From: Hyphomicrobiales bacterium
GTDB lineage: Bacteria > Pseudomonadota > Alphaproteobacteria > Rhizobiales > JAJFHB01
DNA: 17,455 nucleotides
Assembly: GCA_021775795.1 (NCBI GenBank)
Contig: JAJFHB010000303.1
Location: forward strand, 1-17,455
Direction: 5' to 3'
Position numbers and translations under genes: made by a program. The notes beneath the pieces were generated by a model, which made no database searches, had not been told where the DNA came from, and was given only the letters and a program-made list of their open reading frames with translations. The first letter of the stretch is position 1. Each line of letters begins with the position of its first letter. This document shows, piece by piece, positions 7,194-14,999 of this stretch.

Positions 7194-7358
7194 ATGACGA
7201 AGCGGAAACACCAGATGAATGTGGATGACGATGCGGATTGCGTTGTGTCTTCGCCACCCTGTTTTCTGCATGAGGTCGACCCCGCCTACAGCGGCATCAA
7301 TATCCCGGTCAAGCCGTCGATACCTGCCGCAAGAAGCCGCGATGACGACAAGCGCTGA
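7194..7358 (+). CDS. Probable small protein encoded upstream of and overlapping nnrS
   Basis: This 54-residue frame (or 47 residues from the ATG at 7215) ends 17 bases inside nnrS in another frame, an arrangement that favours translational coupling. The centre reads CVVSSPPCFLHEVDPAYSG (16-34), with two cysteines, a histidine and proline pairs, which looks selected rather than random; I recall similar SSPPCFxHExD-type openings in short proteobacterial proteins of unknown function, but I cannot verify this. No membrane segment or signal is visible, and both ends are charged. The ribosome-binding site is weak (AGAAG before 7194). The Cys/His set could bind a metal or haem and so relate to NnrS, but that is speculation. 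Confidence 0.5.
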   Translation: MTKRKHQMNVDDDADCVVSSPPCFLHEVDPAYSGINIPVKPSIPAARSRDDDKR

Positions 7359-8523
7359 GCCGGCTCACGCGTACGCGGGCCCGGCCATACTAAGTGTGGG
7401 CTTCCGACCGTTCTTTCTGGGTGGCGCCCTTTGGGCGGCCCTCGTTGTGGCCATTTGGCTGCCGGTGCTCTCCGGGACGTTGACCCTGCCATCGGCCTTT
7501 ACGCCGTTCGAATGGCATGTGCATGAGCTGATATGGGGCTATATCCCGGCGATCATCGCTGGATTTTTGCTCACTGCCGTACCGAACTGGACCGGGCGTG
7601 CACCCATTGCCGGGCGATCCCTGCTGTTGCTGTTTCTCGTCTGGGTGCTGGGGCGGGCAGCAGTGTTTTTTTCGCTCTGGCTCAGCCCCGAATTAGCCGC
7701 GGCCGCCGACCTCTTCTTCCTCATAGCTCTCGGCGCCACTGTCGCCCGCGAACTCATAGCCGGCGACAATAGGCGGAACCTCAAGTTGCTCGCCGTCATT
7801 GGCCTCCTGTTAGCGGGCAACGGCCTGTTTCACTGGCAGGCGATAACACAAACCGGCAACGGCGAAGGCACGCGCCTTGGCATTGCAGCAGTGCTGGTCC
7901 TGATCATGCTCATCGGCGGGCGCATCATCCCGAGCTTCACCCGCAACTGGCTCGCTGCGCGCGATAAGGGGCGGCTGCCGGCAAATTTTGACCGCATGGA
8001 TGCAGCCCTCATTGCGATAAGCGCTGTAGCTCTTGTCGCCTGGATTGCGGTGCCGGAGCACAAGGCGACCGCTTTTCTGTTTGTCATTGCAGGCTGTGCG
8101 AACCTTGTACGGTTGGGACGCTGGGCCGGAGAGAGAACCCTAAGCGAGCCTCTGGTTCTCATCCTCCATTTTGCCTTCGCTTTCGTGCCTCTGGGTTTCC
8201 TCTTGATGGCGTTGGCTATTCAATGGCCCGGCGTTTTGCTGCAAAGCGGCGCGGTGCATGCCTGGACCAGCGGCGCCATTGCTTTGATAACGCTTGCCGT
8301 GATGACGCGCGCCAGCCTCGGTCACGTGGGAAGGCCGCTGACCGCCACATGGCCGGTGCAACTCATCTATGCAGCGGCATTGCTCGCTGTAGGGGCACGG
8401 CTCGTGGCAGCATTCGACATACTACGGGAGCCGTTGCTGCAGCTATCTGCGGCTGCCTGGGTGGCAGCCTTCCTCGGTTTTGTTGTGGTATTCGGTCCGC
8501 TGCTCATAACGCAACGAAGCTGA
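7342..8523 (+). CDS. nnrS: NnrS family haem-copper membrane protein
   Basis: NnrS proteins are polytopic membrane proteins that carry haem and copper and are linked to nitric-oxide stress and denitrification. I took the ATG at 7342, giving 393 aa beginning MTTSAEPAHAYAGPAILSVGF; the longer frame from 7219 lies over the preceding small gene. About twelve hydrophobic segments run through the protein. Family motifs are the N-terminal LSVGFRPFFLGGALWA, WHVHELIWGY (H59, H61, E62), PNWTGR (81-86), GGRIIPSFTRNWL and the late TRASLGHVGRPL, whose histidines are likely metal ligands. Divergent from hsp20, it ends before GC-rich inverted repeats. No clear FNR/NnrR box was found upstream, and no nitrite or NO reductase gene is in the window. 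Confidence 0.92.
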   Translation: MTTSAEPAHAYAGPAILSVGFRPFFLGGALWAALVVAIWLPVLSGTLTLPSAFTPFEWHVHELIWGYIPAIIAGFLLTAVPNWTGRAPIAGRSLLLLFLVWVLGRAAVFFSLWLSPELAAAADLFFLIALGATVARELIAGDNRRNLKLLAVIGLLLAGNGLFHWQAITQTGNGEGTRLGIAAVLVLIMLIGGRIIPSFTRNWLAARDKGRLPANFDRMDAALIAISAVALVAWIAVPEHKATAFLFVIAGCANLVRLGRWAGERTLSEPLVLILHFAFAFVPLGFLLMALAIQWPGVLLQSGAVHAWTSGAIALITLAVMTRASLGHVGRPLTATWPVQLIYAAALLAVGARLVAAFDILREPLLQLSAAAWVAAFLGFVVVFGPLLITQRS

Positions 8524-8527
8524 CGGC

Positions 8528-8599
8528 CGCAGCGGTGTAATGGGCGCTGCCACCGTTGCGCCGCTACTTGCCTGCCCTTAAGTGGCAAGCGAGCAGCGC
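8528..8599. terminator. Tandem inverted repeats between nnrS and tRNA-Ala
   Basis: The first stem pairs 8528-8537 with 8551-8560 (ten pairs, one G-T). The second pairs CTTGCC (8567-8572) with GGCAAG (8584-8589), extended by GCT/AGC and GCGC/GCGC at 8558-8565 and 8592-8599; the two share 8558-8560, so they are mutually exclusive. They lie between converging units and probably end nnrS and, together with the five A's at 8613-8617 (a U run on the minus strand), the tRNA transcript. Confidence 0.4.
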
Positions 8600-8613
8600 G
8601 TCTATTTCTCTGA

Positions 8614-8693
<80 letters not shown>

Positions 8694-8743
8694 TTAACCG
8701 GGAACCTGCGGCGCCATTCGAGACAGTTACCGCAGGCAGAAAA

Positions 8744-8772
8744 CTATTAGTGCCGCACTACGCGGCGATCAA
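8744..8772 (-). promoter_or_regulatory. Candidate promoter for tRNA-Ala
   Basis: The minus strand has TTGATC, 17 bases, TAATAG upstream of the tRNA. The spacer is itself a small stem (GCCGC-GTAGT-GCGGC), which could instead be the end of the preceding gene's transcript. The -10 match is modest. Confidence 0.25.
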
Positions 8773-8793
8773 GAAAAACCTTGAGTGTTTGCG

Positions 8794-9210
8794 TCAGCTT
8801 TCGTCTTTAGCACCGGAAATGCCGCCACCGATGATTTCTGTCACGTCTGTGTCGGCATCATCATCGACTGCAAGAAATGTATCATCGTTCTCGGCATCAT
8901 CCTTGCTGGCATCGTCATCGTCATCATCGCCAAGATCGACATCGGCGAGGGCTGCGATTTCATCTTCTTCCGCTTCGACTTCGTCAAGACTGACGATTTC
9001 GACACCTTCAGGTGTCTTCTCTTCTGGTACCGGCTTGGGCACAGGTGCCGCAGCTACCGGAGCCCGATGCGTATCTTTCGAGGGAAGCAGAACTTCCGGA
9101 AGAAAGGTGTGTGCGCATTTTGGACAGACGACAGGGCTCTTGGCGAGATCGTAAAATCGTGCACCACAGCTTGAGCAGGTGCGCTTGGTTCCCAGTTCTG
9201 GATTAACCAC
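8794..9210 (-). CDS. FYDLN-acid domain protein (TIGR02300 family)
   Basis: This is a conserved alphaproteobacterial protein of unknown function. The N terminus, NPELGTKRTCSSCGARFYDL, carries a zinc ribbon with C12-x2-C15 and C29-x2-C32 plus the diagnostic FYDL sequence (19-22). The remaining two thirds are low-complexity and strongly acidic, with a run of six Asp residues (LGDDDDDDASKDDAENDD) and little predicted globular structure. I chose the GTG at 9208-9210: AGGA lies nine bases upstream and the family normally begins with the NPELGTKR segment; the ATG at 9250-9252 has no ribosome-binding site and adds 14 atypical residues. The result is 138 aa. It is divergent from aroA and followed by tRNA-Ala. 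The ribbon plus acidic tail would suit a nucleic-acid or RNA-polymerase partner, but no function is known to me. Confidence 0.88.
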   Translation of the reverse strand: MVNPELGTKRTCSSCGARFYDLAKSPVVCPKCAHTFLPEVLLPSKDTHRAPVAAAPVPKPVPEEKTPEGVEIVSLDEVEAEEDEIAALADVDLGDDDDDDASKDDAENDDTFLAVDDDADTDVTEIIGGGISGAKDES

Positions 9211-9523
9211 GATTGATATTCCTGAATTTGACGATAAAAGCGGCCTCCCCATGCCACGACATCACGAGAGTGTCAAAGGTAATTCTCGCGGACAGTCTTC
9301 CCAGGCATGTTCGCAATATCCAAGTTGAAGGCATTCAGCCGCCCTATTGCCAGCCCTCGCCAGTATTTTTCACCCAGGTGTCAATGCCTGTTTGCCCGCC
9401 ACCATGCGCTGTCGTGACACCGGCATCAGGGCTATGCTACGACACCGGCAGTAACAAACATCTCCATGCTATCCCCTTGAGCGCGCAGGCTCACCGGGAC
9501 CGCAACAACTACAAGAGACCACA
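9211..9523. other. Divergent intergenic region between FYDLN-acid gene and aroA (313 bases)
   Basis: I see no convincing gene. On the minus strand, TTGACA (plus-strand 9271-9276) is a perfect -35 for the FYDLN-acid gene, but the base group 17 nt downstream (CATGGG) is a poor -10. On the plus side an exact ten-base direct repeat, GACACCGGCA, occurs at 9416-9425 and 9441-9450, 25 bases apart, with TATGCT (9433-9438) between the copies as a possible aroA -10. Confidence 0.4.
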
Positions 9524-10885
9524 TTGTCTACATTGCCTGCACAGCCCCTCACAGCGCGCGCCTCCCGCTCCCTGCATGGAACGGTTCGGGTGCCCGGTGA
9601 CAAGTCGATCTCTCATCGTGCTCTTATTCTCGGGGCCATGGCGGTAGGAGAAACCGTGATCGAAGGTTTGCTGGAAGGCGAAGACGTGATTGCCACGGCG
9701 CAAGCCCTGAAGGCGCTTGGTGCCACCATCAATCGCGATGCAAACGGTATCTGGCATGTGCATGGCGTCGGCGTCGGCGGCTTCCGCTCCCCCGATGCGC
9801 CGCTTGATTTTGGCAATTCTGGCACAGGTGTGCGGTTGATGATGGGAGCGATGGCAAGCCAGCCGATCACCGCGGAACTGACCGGCGATGCATCTTTAAG
9901 CAAAAGACCCATGGGACGTGTGCTCACACCTCTGCGGCTGATGGGAACCACCTGGATCGAAGCCGAAGATGAAAGGCTGCCGTTGACGCTGAAGGGCGCG
10001 AGGGACGCCTTGCCCCTGCGATATGAACTGCCGGTCGCCTCAGCCCAGGTTAAATCTGCAATCCTGCTCGCAGGTCTCAATACGGCCGGCGTTACCATTG
10101 TTGTTGAGTATGCCGCGACCCGCGATCACACAGAGCGCATGTTGCGGGCGTTTGGCGCCGTGGTCGAAACGACACCCCTTGACGATGGCAGTCATGAAGT
10201 AAGCGTGCAGGGTTACCCCGAACTTGAAGCGCAGAAGGTTACCGTGCCTGCAGATCCGAGCTCGGCAGCGTTTCCGCTGGTGGCAGCTCTGATCACTCCT
10301 GATGCAGAAGTTACGTTGAACGATGTCATGCTCAACGAAACCCGTTGCGGCCTGATCACGACCCTGCAGGAAATGGGCGGGCGCATCGAGATTACCAACA
10401 AACGCCGGTCCGGTGGCGAAGATGTGGCTGATCTCAAGGTGCGCTCCAGCGCCCTGCACGGTGTTGAAGTGCCGGCAGGACGCGCACCTTCCATGATTGA
10501 TGAGTATCCTGTGCTGGCCGTGGCCGCTGCCTGCGCTGAAGGTGAAACCTACATGCGGGGATTGTCTGAACTGAGGGTCAAGGAAAGCGACAGGCTGGCA
10601 GCGGTGGCCGCCGGCCTGGCTGTCTGTGGTGTTGCGCATGTGGTTGCCGGCGATGATCTCATCGTTACGGGTGGACCTGTTGCCGGCGGCGGGCCCGTCA
10701 AAACACATATGGATCACCGCATCGCCATGGCCTTTCTGGTGCTCGGCCTTGCCTCAGACACCGGCGTTACGGTCGATGATGGCGCCATGATCGCCACGAG
10801 CTTCCCTAGTTTCCAGGCGATGATGCAAGACCTCGGGTGCGACATCACACAGGCACAGGAGCCGCAGCATGATCATTGCCATTGA
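9524..10885 (+). CDS. aroA: 3-phosphoshikimate 1-carboxyvinyltransferase (EPSP synthase)
   Basis: AroA joins shikimate-3-phosphate and phosphoenolpyruvate in the shikimate pathway to chorismate. The start is the TTG at 9524, with AAGAGA five bases upstream; the product is 453 aa. Key sites are [16 protein letters not shown] (K27 and the S-x-S-H-R group), [68 protein letters not shown] and [10 protein letters not shown]. The pattern follows the CP4-like class II enzymes closely, but at the position of CP4 Ala100 this protein has Gly100 (NSGTG instead of NAATG). The last 17 bases overlap cmk, so the two are very likely co-translated. Confidence 0.97.
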   Translation: MSTLPAQPLTARASRSLHGTVRVPGDKSISHRALILGAMAVGETVIEGLLEGEDVIATAQALKALGATINRDANGIWHVHGVGVGGFRSPDAPLDFGNSGTGVRLMMGAMASQPITAELTGDASLSKRPMGRVLTPLRLMGTTWIEAEDERLPLTLKGARDALPLRYELPVASAQVKSAILLAGLNTAGVTIVVEYAATRDHTERMLRAFGAVVETTPLDDGSHEVSVQGYPELEAQKVTVPADPSSAAFPLVAALITPDAEVTLNDVMLNETRCGLITTLQEMGGRIEITNKRRSGGEDVADLKVRSSALHGVEVPAGRAPSMIDEYPVLAVAAACAEGETYMRGLSELRVKESDRLAAVAAGLAVCGVAHVVAGDDLIVTGGPVAGGGPVKTHMDHRIAMAFLVLGLASDTGVTVDDGAMIATSFPSFQAMMQDLGCDITQAQEPQHDHCH

Positions 10886-11498
10886 CGGCCCCGCAGCATC
10901 TGGAAAAGGCACTCTCGCCCGCCGCCTGGCACGACGCTACGGCCTCATTTATCTTGATACCGGCGCCCTCTACCGTGCCGTCGCAACCTTGCTGCTCAAC
11001 GACGGTGCCGATCTCAGTGATGCAGAAGCTGCTGTTGCGGCGACGGCAAGAATTACCCCGGCCTTTCTCGAAGATTCGAGCCTCCGCACCGCAGAAGCCG
11101 GTCGCGCCGCCTCGGTTGTGGCAGCGATGCCGCCGGTGCGTACCGCCTTGTTTGACTATCAGCGCTCCGTGGCAACCACACCGCCGGGAGCTGTCCTGGA
11201 CGGGCGCGATATCGGCACGGTGATCTGTCCGGATGCGGAGGTGAAACTGTTTGTCACCGCTGACCTCACAACGCGGGCAGAACGGCGCTATCACGAGCTT
11301 ATGGCCAATGGCATGGACACATCCCGCGACATTGTCCTCAAAGACCTTGCAGAACGCGATCAGCGCGATGCACAACGGGCGGAAGCACCACTTGTTGCCG
11401 CTGAAGACGCCTACTTGCTTGATACGTCGAATTTGGATATAGAAGCGGCGTTTCAGGCCGCCTGCGCTCACGTTGACGCGGCGACCGGAATTAATTGA
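10869..11498 (+). CDS. cmk: Cytidylate kinase
   Basis: Cmk phosphorylates CMP and dCMP to the diphosphates for nucleic-acid and phospholipid synthesis. The 209-residue protein has the P-loop GPAASGKGT (7-15), the substrate-facing segment [33 protein letters not shown], and ERRYHEL with the lid-region [13 protein letters not shown]. Its length is close to that of the usual 220-230 aa enzyme. AGGAG lies seven bases before the ATG, inside the end of aroA, and the genes overlap by 17 bases. The order aroA-cmk-rpsA is widely conserved in Proteobacteria. Confidence 0.97.
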   Translation: MIIAIDGPAASGKGTLARRLARRYGLIYLDTGALYRAVATLLLNDGADLSDAEAAVAATARITPAFLEDSSLRTAEAGRAASVVAAMPPVRTALFDYQRSVATTPPGAVLDGRDIGTVICPDAEVKLFVTADLTTRAERRYHELMANGMDTSRDIVLKDLAERDQRDAQRAEAPLVAAEDAYLLDTSNLDIEAAFQAACAHVDAATGIN

Positions 11499-11524
11499 TA
11501 GACGGGTAAGATATACCGTCTAAT
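11495..11524 (+). promoter_or_regulatory. Candidate rpsA promoter with an inverted repeat in its spacer
   Basis: TTGATA (11495-11500) and TCTAAT (11519-11524), each five of six to consensus, are 18 bases apart. The spacer is almost exactly an inverted repeat: GACGG-G-TA (11501-11508) against TACCGTC (11514-11520). This could be an operator, or, on a transcript coming from cmk, an RNA hairpin. Start of transcription would be near 11531. Confidence 0.45.
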
Positions 11525-11529
11525 GGAGC

Positions 11530-11568
11530 GGTACCGGAAAGACGCCGATTGGAGGCGCTGCCGGTGCT
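11530..11568 (+). promoter_or_regulatory. rpsA leader hairpin with GGA apical loop
   Basis: GTACCGG (11531-11537) pairs with CCGGTGC (11561-11567) including one G-U, and CGCC (11543-11546) pairs with GGCG (11554-11557). The seven-base loop ends in GGA, the top of a GGAGG sequence (11551-11555). It lies about 110 bases before the rpsA start and would be the very 5' end of a transcript from the promoter above. GGA-bearing leader hairpins are bound by S1 in the autogenous control known from Gammaproteobacteria; the same role here is inferred. Confidence 0.4.
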
Positions 11569-11677
11569 TTAAGTGGAAAGCCCACAACCGAAAAATTTAC
11601 TCGTCCATGCCGGGCGAGCGGTGATGGGATGTCCTGCGGTCATATCCGTGGGCAAACGCAATAATGCAGGTGAATGT

Positions 11678-13513
11678 ATGTCGGAGCCTTCAACAAGCTC
11701 ACTTAACCCTACAGTTGATGATTTTGCCGCGATGCTGGAAGAAAGTTTCTCAGCAGGCGAGCAACTGGAAGGCAGCGTCGTCAAGGGAATCATAATCGCC
11801 ATCGAGGCAGATCTGGCGATTATTGATGTCGGTCTCAAAACCGAAGGACGCGTGCCCCTCAAAGAATTCCAATCTCCCGGTCAGACAGATGGCCTGGTCG
11901 TCGGTGATGAAGTCGAGGTCTACCTGGAGCGTATCGAAAACGCGATGGGTGAGGCTGTTCTGAGCCGCGACAAGGCACGCCGCGAGGAAAGCTGGACACG
12001 GCTTGAGAAGTCGTTTGAAGCAAACGAGCGGGTCGATGGTATTATCTTCGGCCGCGTCAAAGGCGGATTTACCGTCGATCTCGGTGGTGCCGTGGCGTTC
12101 CTGCCGGGCAGCCAGGTTGACATTCGCCCCATCCGCGACGTCACACCGCTGTTCAACATTCCGCAGCCGTTTCAGGTCCTCAAGATGGACAAGCGTCGTG
12201 GCAACATTGTTGTATCACGCCGTGCGGTCCTGGAAGAAACCCGTGCCGAGCAACGCAGCGAGCTGGTACAGAACCTGACCGAAGGCCAGGTTGTCGAAGG
12301 CGTTGTGAAAAACATCACCGATTACGGTGCATTCGTCGATCTCGGCGGCATTGACGGTCTCCTGCATGTCACGGACATTGCCTGGCGTCGCGTCTCACAC
12401 CCGAGCGATGTTCTTTCCATCGGCCAGTCGGTCAATGTTCAGATCATCAAGATCAATCCGGAAACGCAGCGCATCAGCCTCGGCATGAAACAGCTTGAGG
12501 CCGATCCATGGGATGGCGTTGAAGCCAAATATCCCCGTGAGATGCGCACCAAGGGTGTGGTCACGAATATTACTGAGTATGGTGCCTTCGTCGAACTTGA
12601 AGAAGGTATCGAAGGTCTGGTGCACGTCTCCGAAATGAGCTGGACCAAGAAAAACTTCCATCCGGGCAAGATCGTTTCCACCACCCAGGAAGTGGAAGTC
12701 ATGGTGCTTGAGGTTGATCCCGCCAAGCGCCGTATCTCTCTTGGCCTCAAACAGTGCACGGAAAATCCCTGGCTCAGCTTTTCTGACCAGTTTGAAGTCG
12801 GTGCCGAAGTGGAAGGCGAAATCAAGAACATCACCGAATTCGGCCTCTTTATCGGCCTTGATGGTGATGTGGACGGAATGGTCCACCTGTCCGATCTGGA
12901 CTGGAACCGGCCCGGTGAAGAAGCAATCCAGGACTACACCAAGGGTGATGTGGTCAAGGCGCAGGTGCTGGAAGTTGATACCGAGAAAGAACGTATCAGC
13001 CTCGGCATCAAGCAGCTTGGCGGCGACCCGATGGAAACGCTTGGCGAAATAAAGAAGGGCGCGATCGTCACTTGCGAAATTACCGCAGTGAAGGAAAACG
13101 GCCTCGAAGTCTCCATTGGCGACAGTGGCATGACTTCCTTTATCCGCCGCTCTGACCTCAGCCGCGACCGTTCGGAACAACGGCCGGAACGGTTTGCCGT
13201 GGGCGACAAGGTCGATGCCCGCATCACGCAGATGGACAAGACCAGCAGGCGCATCTCCGTTTCGATCAAAGCACTTGAGATCGCTGAAGAAAAAGAGGCA
13301 GTGGCGCAGTACGGTTCAACCGACTCCGGCGCTTCTCTCGGCGATATTCTGGGTGCCGCCCTTACGCGGGCCCAGGGCGAAGCTGAAGCCGAAGACAGCG
13401 TTGAAGCGGACGACGATGGCGAAGACGCCGGATCCGACGCAAGCGGTGACGCCGGTGACAATGCAAGCGATGACGCCGCGGACGACGCGAGCGACGACGC
13501 CAAAGAAGAGTAG
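11678..13513 (+). CDS. rpsA: 30S ribosomal protein S1
   Basis: S1 binds mRNA to the 30S subunit for translation initiation. I chose the ATG at 11678 (AGGTGA five bases upstream, start [20 protein letters not shown]); the frame extends to 11573 but the extra 35 residues are not S1-like. The product is 611 aa. Six S1 repeats run at about 28-97, 116-182, 203-271, 288-358, 375-445 and 461-531; repeats 3-5 carry the classic NITxYGAFV or NITEFGLF strand and (G/S)LGxKQ endings. Residues 568-611 form a very acidic tail built from an eight-residue repeat ([23 protein letters not shown]), not part of any S1 domain. A strong hairpin follows the stop codon. Confidence 0.97.
   Translation: MSEPSTSSLNPTVDDFAAMLEESFSAGEQLEGSVVKGIIIAIEADLAIIDVGLKTEGRVPLKEFQSPGQTDGLVVGDEVEVYLERIENAMGEAVLSRDKARREESWTRLEKSFEANERVDGIIFGRVKGGFTVDLGGAVAFLPGSQVDIRPIRDVTPLFNIPQPFQVLKMDKRRGNIVVSRRAVLEETRAEQRSELVQNLTEGQVVEGVVKNITDYGAFVDLGGIDGLLHVTDIAWRRVSHPSDVLSIGQSVNVQIIKINPETQRISLGMKQLEADPWDGVEAKYPREMRTKGVVTNITEYGAFVELEEGIEGLVHVSEMSWTKKNFHPGKIVSTTQEVEVMVLEVDPAKRRISLGLKQCTENPWLSFSDQFEVGAEVEGEIKNITEFGLFIGLDGDVDGMVHLSDLDWNRPGEEAIQDYTKGDVVKAQVLEVDTEKERISLGIKQLGGDPMETLGEIKKGAIVTCEITAVKENGLEVSIGDSGMTSFIRRSDLSRDRSEQRPERFAVGDKVDARITQMDKTSRRISVSIKALEIAEEKEAVAQYGSTDSGASLGDILGAALTRAQGEAEAEDSVEADDDGEDAGSDASGDAGDNASDDAADDASDDAKEE
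13442..13513 (+). repeat. 24-nt tandem repeat encoding the acidic S1 tail
   Basis: Three in-frame 24-base units (13442-13465, 13466-13489, 13490-13513) each begin AGC-G(G/A)(T/C)-GAC-GCC; the third ends in the stop codon. The period is eight codons, giving Ser-Gly/Asp-Asp-Ala-rich units. Confidence 0.7.
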
Positions 13514-13523
13514 CAAACAAGTT

Positions 13524-13553
13524 GGGAGCACCTGTGCATTTGCAGGTGCTCCC
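13524..13553 (+). terminator. Strong hairpin after rpsA
   Basis: A perfect 11-bp stem, GGGAGCACCTG (13524-13534) with CAGGTGCTCCC (13543-13553), closes an eight-base loop ten bases after the rpsA stop. Only a weak T group (GCATTTG) follows, so termination may be partial and allow read-through into sppA. Confidence 0.7.
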
Positions 13554-13581
13554 GCATTTGCTCATCAACTGATAGTTCTTC

Positions 13582-14553
13582 ATGACGCTCAATGCGGACA
13601 TTCTGGCAGATCGGCGGGGCCTTAAGCGCCAGCTTAGGGTTTGGAGAATTGCCGCTGTACTGATCACGGTTACCGCGATTTTTGCCATGTTCGGCTATGG
13701 TGGCGGAAAGCTCGGGCTATTCGGTCACGGCGATCATATTGCCCGTATCACGGTTTCAGGCATCATCGTTGATGATCGTGAGCAGCAAGAGATGTTTGAT
13801 GCACTCGTAAAAGAGGACAGCGTCAAAGCCATCATTCTCCACATTGACAGCCCGGGCGGCACAACGGCTGGCGCCGAGGCGCTTTACGCTGCAATCCGCC
13901 GGGCGGCATCAAAAAAACCACTGGTCGCGGTGGTCGGCGACGTTGCCGCATCCGGTGGTTACATCGCAGCCCTGGGTGGCGATCACATCGTTGCCCGCGG
14001 CAATTCCATTACCGGCTCCATCGGTGTCATATTCCAATGGGCTGATGTTTCAGAGTTGCTGGACACACTTGGTGTCACAGTCAATCAACTGAAAAGCAGT
14101 GAGCTGAAGGCCGAGCCCGGCATGTTTGGGCCCGCCCCGGAGGCTGCGCTCGAGATTACCCGGGTCATGGTTAGCGATAGCTACGAGTGGTTCGTCGGAC
14201 TGGTGTCCGAGCGCCGCCCCTTCGATGAGGCGGCGGCCCGCGAAGTGTCTGACGGCCGCGTCTATACGGGGCGCCAGGCGCTTGAAGCCGGCCTCATTGA
14301 TGCTATCGGTGGTGAACGGACGGCCCTGCAGTGGCTGCGCGATGAACGCCAGGTCGGGAATGCGTTGAAGGTCGTCGACTGGAGCGACGGCGAGAGCGAG
14401 GATTTCTCGCTGGCTGACCTTGCTCTGTCCCGAACGCTTGCAAAATTCGGCCTGGAAGACATCGGAGCGGCTTTGGGGCTTGGCGAAAAAACTGCGCCGA
14501 TAGAAAGACTTAGTCTTGACGGCCTGATCTCGGTTTGGCACCCTGATCTTTAA
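13582..14553 (+). CDS. sppA: Signal peptide peptidase SppA, short (36K) type
   Basis: SppA is a membrane-anchored serine/lysine protease that degrades leftover signal peptides and other membrane-embedded fragments. The 323-residue protein has a short cytosolic end, one membrane anchor (about 21-42) and an S49 peptidase domain. The nucleophile is S124 in [16 protein letters not shown], and the general-base lysine is K176 in [13 protein letters not shown]; the 52-residue spacing equals that in B. subtilis SppA. The [18 protein letters not shown] and [10 protein letters not shown] segments are typical. No clear Shine-Dalgarno precedes the ATG. It lies between rpsA and ihfB, a standard alphaproteobacterial order. 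Confidence 0.95.
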   Translation: MTLNADILADRRGLKRQLRVWRIAAVLITVTAIFAMFGYGGGKLGLFGHGDHIARITVSGIIVDDREQQEMFDALVKEDSVKAIILHIDSPGGTTAGAEALYAAIRRAASKKPLVAVVGDVAASGGYIAALGGDHIVARGNSITGSIGVIFQWADVSELLDTLGVTVNQLKSSELKAEPGMFGPAPEAALEITRVMVSDSYEWFVGLVSERRPFDEAAAREVSDGRVYTGRQALEAGLIDAIGGERTALQWLRDERQVGNALKVVDWSDGESEDFSLADLALSRTLAKFGLEDIGAALGLGEKTAPIERLSLDGLISVWHPDL

Positions 14554-14556
14554 ACG

Positions 14557-14586
14557 CAGCCCCACTCGCGTGGCGAACAGGGGCTG
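14557..14586 (+). promoter_or_regulatory. Two-tier hairpin just before the ihfB ribosome-binding site
   Basis: CAGCCCC (14557-14563) pairs with GGGGCTG (14580-14586), and inside it TCGC pairs with GCGA around a GTG loop: eleven pairs in total. It starts four bases after the sppA stop and ends five bases before GGAGG (14591-14595). It may end or stabilise the sppA message and set access to the ihfB start. Confidence 0.55.
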
Positions 14587-14599
14587 GGGCGGAGGCATC

Positions 14600-14893
14600 A
14601 TGATAAAATCGGAACTCATCCAGCTTATCGCGGAGGAGAACCCGCACCTTTACCAACGCGACGTCGAACGGATCATCAATACAGTTTTTGATGAGATCGG
14701 GGGCGCCCTGTCGCGTGGTGACCGGGTGGAGCTACGTGGCTTTGGCGCATTTTCTGTTAAGGAGCGGCCGGCACGAACCGGCCGCAACCCGCGTACCGGC
14801 TCTCCGGTGAACGTGCAAGCCAAGCGGGTCCCTTTCTTCAAGACGGGGAAAGAATTGCGCGAGCGCCTGAACACAAGTGGCGACGAAGTATAA
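14600..14893 (+). CDS. ihfB: Integration host factor subunit beta
   Basis: IHF-beta pairs with IHF-alpha to bend DNA sharply at specific sites in replication, recombination and sigma-54 activation. I chose the ATG at 14600 because GGAGG lies four bases upstream and [17 protein letters not shown] is the normal family start; the GTG at 14570 would add ten residues over the hairpin. The 97-residue product has the HU/IHF fold, [19 protein letters not shown], and the DNA-intercalating arm GRNPRTG (61-67, Pro64). The partner gene ihfA is not in this window. A role with the RpoN encoded at 3088-4644 is generally expected because IHF assists many sigma-54 promoters. Confidence 0.96.
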   Translation: MIKSELIQLIAEENPHLYQRDVERIINTVFDEIGGALSRGDRVELRGFGAFSVKERPARTGRNPRTGSPVNVQAKRVPFFKTGKELRERLNTSGDEV

Positions 14894-14894
14894 G

Positions 14895-14953
14895 CCGGCA
14901 CCAGGCTTGCCGGGACTTTGATCTCCAAGGCAGCTTTCAGCCTGAGCTGAAAG
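14895..14953 (+). terminator. Two hairpins between ihfB and the LapA-domain gene
   Basis: CCGGCA (14895-14900) pairs with TGCCGG (14908-14913) right after the ihfB stop; CTTTCAGC (14934-14941) pairs perfectly with GCTGAAAG (14946-14953) around a four-base loop. Neither has a proper T tract, so partial termination or mRNA stabilisation is as likely as full termination. Confidence 0.4.
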
Positions 14954-14999
14954 AGGCCTAAATGGTCGGGCGCCTTTGGTTCTGGGAGAAGAATGCACC

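Noticed and set aside
9211..9252. Longer start for the FYDLN-acid protein at 9252
   Set aside because: No Shine-Dalgarno and 14 residues not seen in the family; the GTG at 9208-9210 has AGGA upstream.
10040..10717. Minus-strand frame of 225 codons inside aroA
   Set aside because: Shadow of the EPSP synthase coding sequence; no motif and no ribosome-binding site.
11573..11677. Longer S1 start at GTG 11573
   Set aside because: It would translate the leader region; the added residues are unlike S1 and the ATG at 11678 has a good ribosome-binding site.
12395..13180. Minus-strand frame of 261 codons inside rpsA
   Set aside because: Its repeated character simply mirrors the S1 repeats on the other strand.
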